In this document: one piece after another, positions 40,694-41,868 of the stretch | Numbering within the stretch: the stretch's first letter is position 1 | Layout: each line of letters starts with the position of its first letter | NCBI GenBank assembly: GCA_946548085.1 | Contig: CAMNPN010000100.1 | Coordinates: forward strand, 1-41,868 | DNA from: an uncultured Prevotella sp. | GTDB taxonomy: Bacteria; Bacteroidota; Bacteroidia; Bacteroidales; Bacteroidaceae | Reading direction: 5' to 3' | DNA: 41,868 nt | Notes under the pieces: generated by a model | Seen by the model: only the letters and a program-made list of their open reading frames with translations | Database searches by the model: none | What the model was told of the DNA's origin: nothing | Made by a program: the position numbers and the translations under genes

Positions 40694-41868
40694 TTAATCT
40701 GTAATCAAGTTCTCACCTGTCATGTCCGAAGGCTGCTCCAGGCCCATGATATGGAGGATAGAAGGAGCCACGTCGGCCAGACGACCGTCCTTGACGGTAG
40801 CCGAGTTGTTGTTCGTCACGTAGATGAACGGTACGGGGTTCAATGAGTGTGCGGTGTTTGGTGTTCCATCGGGGTTGATGGCGTTGTCGGCATTACCGTG
40901 ATCGGCGATGATGATAGCCTCGTAGTCATTGGCCTTGGCAGCCTCGATGACTTCACGGACGCAGTTGTCGACGGCCCATACAGCCTTGGCGATGGCATTG
41001 TAGACACCTGTATGACCCACCATATCGCCATTGGCGAAGTTCACCACGATGAAGTCGTACTCCTGGGTATTGATGGCACCCACCAGTTTGTCTTTCACCT
41101 CGTAGGCACTCATCTCCGGCTTCAGGTCGTAGGTAGCCACCTTCGGCGAAGCCACAAGGATACGGTCCTCACCATCGTATGGAGCCTCACGGCCGCCATT
41201 GAAGAAGAAGGTGACGTGGGCATATTTCTCGGTCTCGGCAGTGTGGAGTTGCTTCAGGCCCTTCTTGCTCAGGTATTCGCCCAGGGTATCCTCCACGTTC
41301 TCCTTCGGGAAGAGGATGTGTACGCCCGTGAACTTGGCGTCATACGGTGTCATGCAGTAGTACTGCAGGTTGGGGATGGTGTGCATGCCCTGCTCCGGCA
41401 TATCCTCCTGGGTCAGTGCGATGGTCATCTCCTTGGCGCGGTCGTTGCGGAAGTTGATGAAGATCACCACGTCGCCCTCCTCGATGCAGCCGTTGACAGA
41501 GGCATTGTGGATAGGCTTGATGAACTCGTCGGTGACGCCGTCGTCGTAGCTCTCCTGCATGGCCTGCACCATATCGGTGGCCTGCTTGCCCTTACCCTCG
41601 ACGATCAGGTCGTAACCTTCCTTCACGCGCTCCCAGCGCTTGTCGCGGTCCATGGCGTAGAAGCGGCCCACGATTGAGGCGATGGCGGCATCGTTGTCAG
41701 CGCACACCTTGCTCACCTGCTCGATGAAGCCCTTACCAGAGTGGGGGTCGGTGTCACGGCCGTCCATATAGCAGTGCACAAACACCTGGTTCTTCAGCCC
41801 GTATGCCTTACCGATCTCAATGAGTTTGAAGAGGTGGTCGAGGCTTGAGTGCACACCACCGTCGGAGG
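40694..41868 (-). CDS. gpmI: 2,3-bisphosphoglycerate-independent phosphoglycerate mutase, 5' end outside window
   Basis: A glycolytic enzyme interconverting 3- and 2-phosphoglycerate using two manganese ions. The visible part is about 391 aa and is open through the window edge; upstream residues read SDGGVHSS, the conserved SDGGVH block, so the true start lies outside. Other motifs: [22 protein letters not shown] and the metal-binding [10 protein letters not shown] near the end. Metalloenzyme alkaline-phosphatase superfamily. The usual length is about 505-510 aa. Confidence 0.95.
   Translation of the reverse strand, partial: SDGGVHSSLDHLFKLIEIGKAYGLKNQVFVHCYMDGRDTDPHSGKGFIEQVSKVCADNDAAIASIVGRFYAMDRDKRWERVKEGYDLIVEGKGKQATDMVQAMQESYDDGVTDEFIKPIHNASVNGCIEEGDVVIFINFRNDRAKEMTIALTQEDMPEQGMHTIPNLQYYCMTPYDAKFTGVHILFPKENVEDTLGEYLSKKGLKQLHTAETEKYAHVTFFFNGGREAPYDGEDRILVASPKVATYDLKPEMSAYEVKDKLVGAINTQEYDFIVVNFANGDMVGHTGVYNAIAKAVWAVDNCVREVIEAAKANDYEAIIIADHGNADNAINPDGTPNTAHSLNPVPFIYVTNNNSATVKDGRLADVAPSILHIMGLEQPSDMTGENLITD

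Overview
The window looks like chromosomal DNA of a Prevotella-like member of the Bacteroidales. The support is a SusC/SusD pair with a hybrid two-component regulator, -7 promoter boxes of the form TAnnTTTG, no obvious Shine-Dalgarno sequences, long signal peptidase I, and Bacteroidetes-type families (DUF2851, DUF3109, WbqC, THUMP-like methyltransferase). I saw no rRNA, tRNA, CRISPR array, phage or transposase gene.

Layout. 1-3.3 kb: argH, a GxxExxY nuclease-like gene inside octamer repeats, a lipoprotein and pgeF (all +). 3.2-5.1 kb: a Pif1/RecD-like helicase (-). 5.3-9.1 kb: a CDF cation transporter (+), an alpha/beta hydrolase (-), bcp and a THUMP-like methyltransferase (+). 9.2-14.8 kb: topoisomerase IV subunit B, a DUF559 nuclease-like gene inside inverted repeats, an S41 protease and a CE8 pectinesterase (+). 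14.8-25.8 kb: a polysaccharide utilisation locus on the minus strand (HTCS, SusC, SusD, GH35), convergent with the pectinesterase; pectin side chains are the likely target. 25.8-29.1 kb: WbqC, lepB, dapB (-). 29.2-32.1 kb: dprA, a four-helix-bundle (S23) gene and a DUF2851 gene (-). 32.1-32.6 kb: a structured gene-free region. 32.6-38.9 kb: dusB, aroQ, O-methyltransferase, rbfA, FtsX-like permease and GH95 (+). 38.9-41.9 kb: DUF3109, ung, ndk and the 3' part of gpmI (-).

The most striking content lies between and inside the housekeeping genes. Three unrelated small genes (GxxExxY 125 aa, DUF559 122 aa, S23 four-helix bundle 128 aa) each sit in a 474-535 bp box bounded by inverted repeats, wedged between operon genes and read in the operon direction. 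The repeats supply stop codons or signal peptides to the neighbours (argH and topoisomerase C-termini; lipoprotein and S41 protease signal peptides). The S23 box uses GTAAACC-type heptamer arms. The same arms occur without a cargo gene at five or six other gene junctions (upstream of argH, both sides of lepB, both sides of rbfA, and a half copy at DUF3109/ung). Two further families sit in frame inside genes: a GGAGGGAGGAG palindrome in both the THUMP-like methyltransferase and WbqC, in the same reading frame, and a GCTTTGA heptamer array in both GH35 and WbqC. Together they resemble a set of small stem-loop insertion elements, some with nuclease or nucleic-acid-binding cargo and some as cargo-free remnants. 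The inverted repeats and shared frames are read directly from the sequence; mobility is inference.
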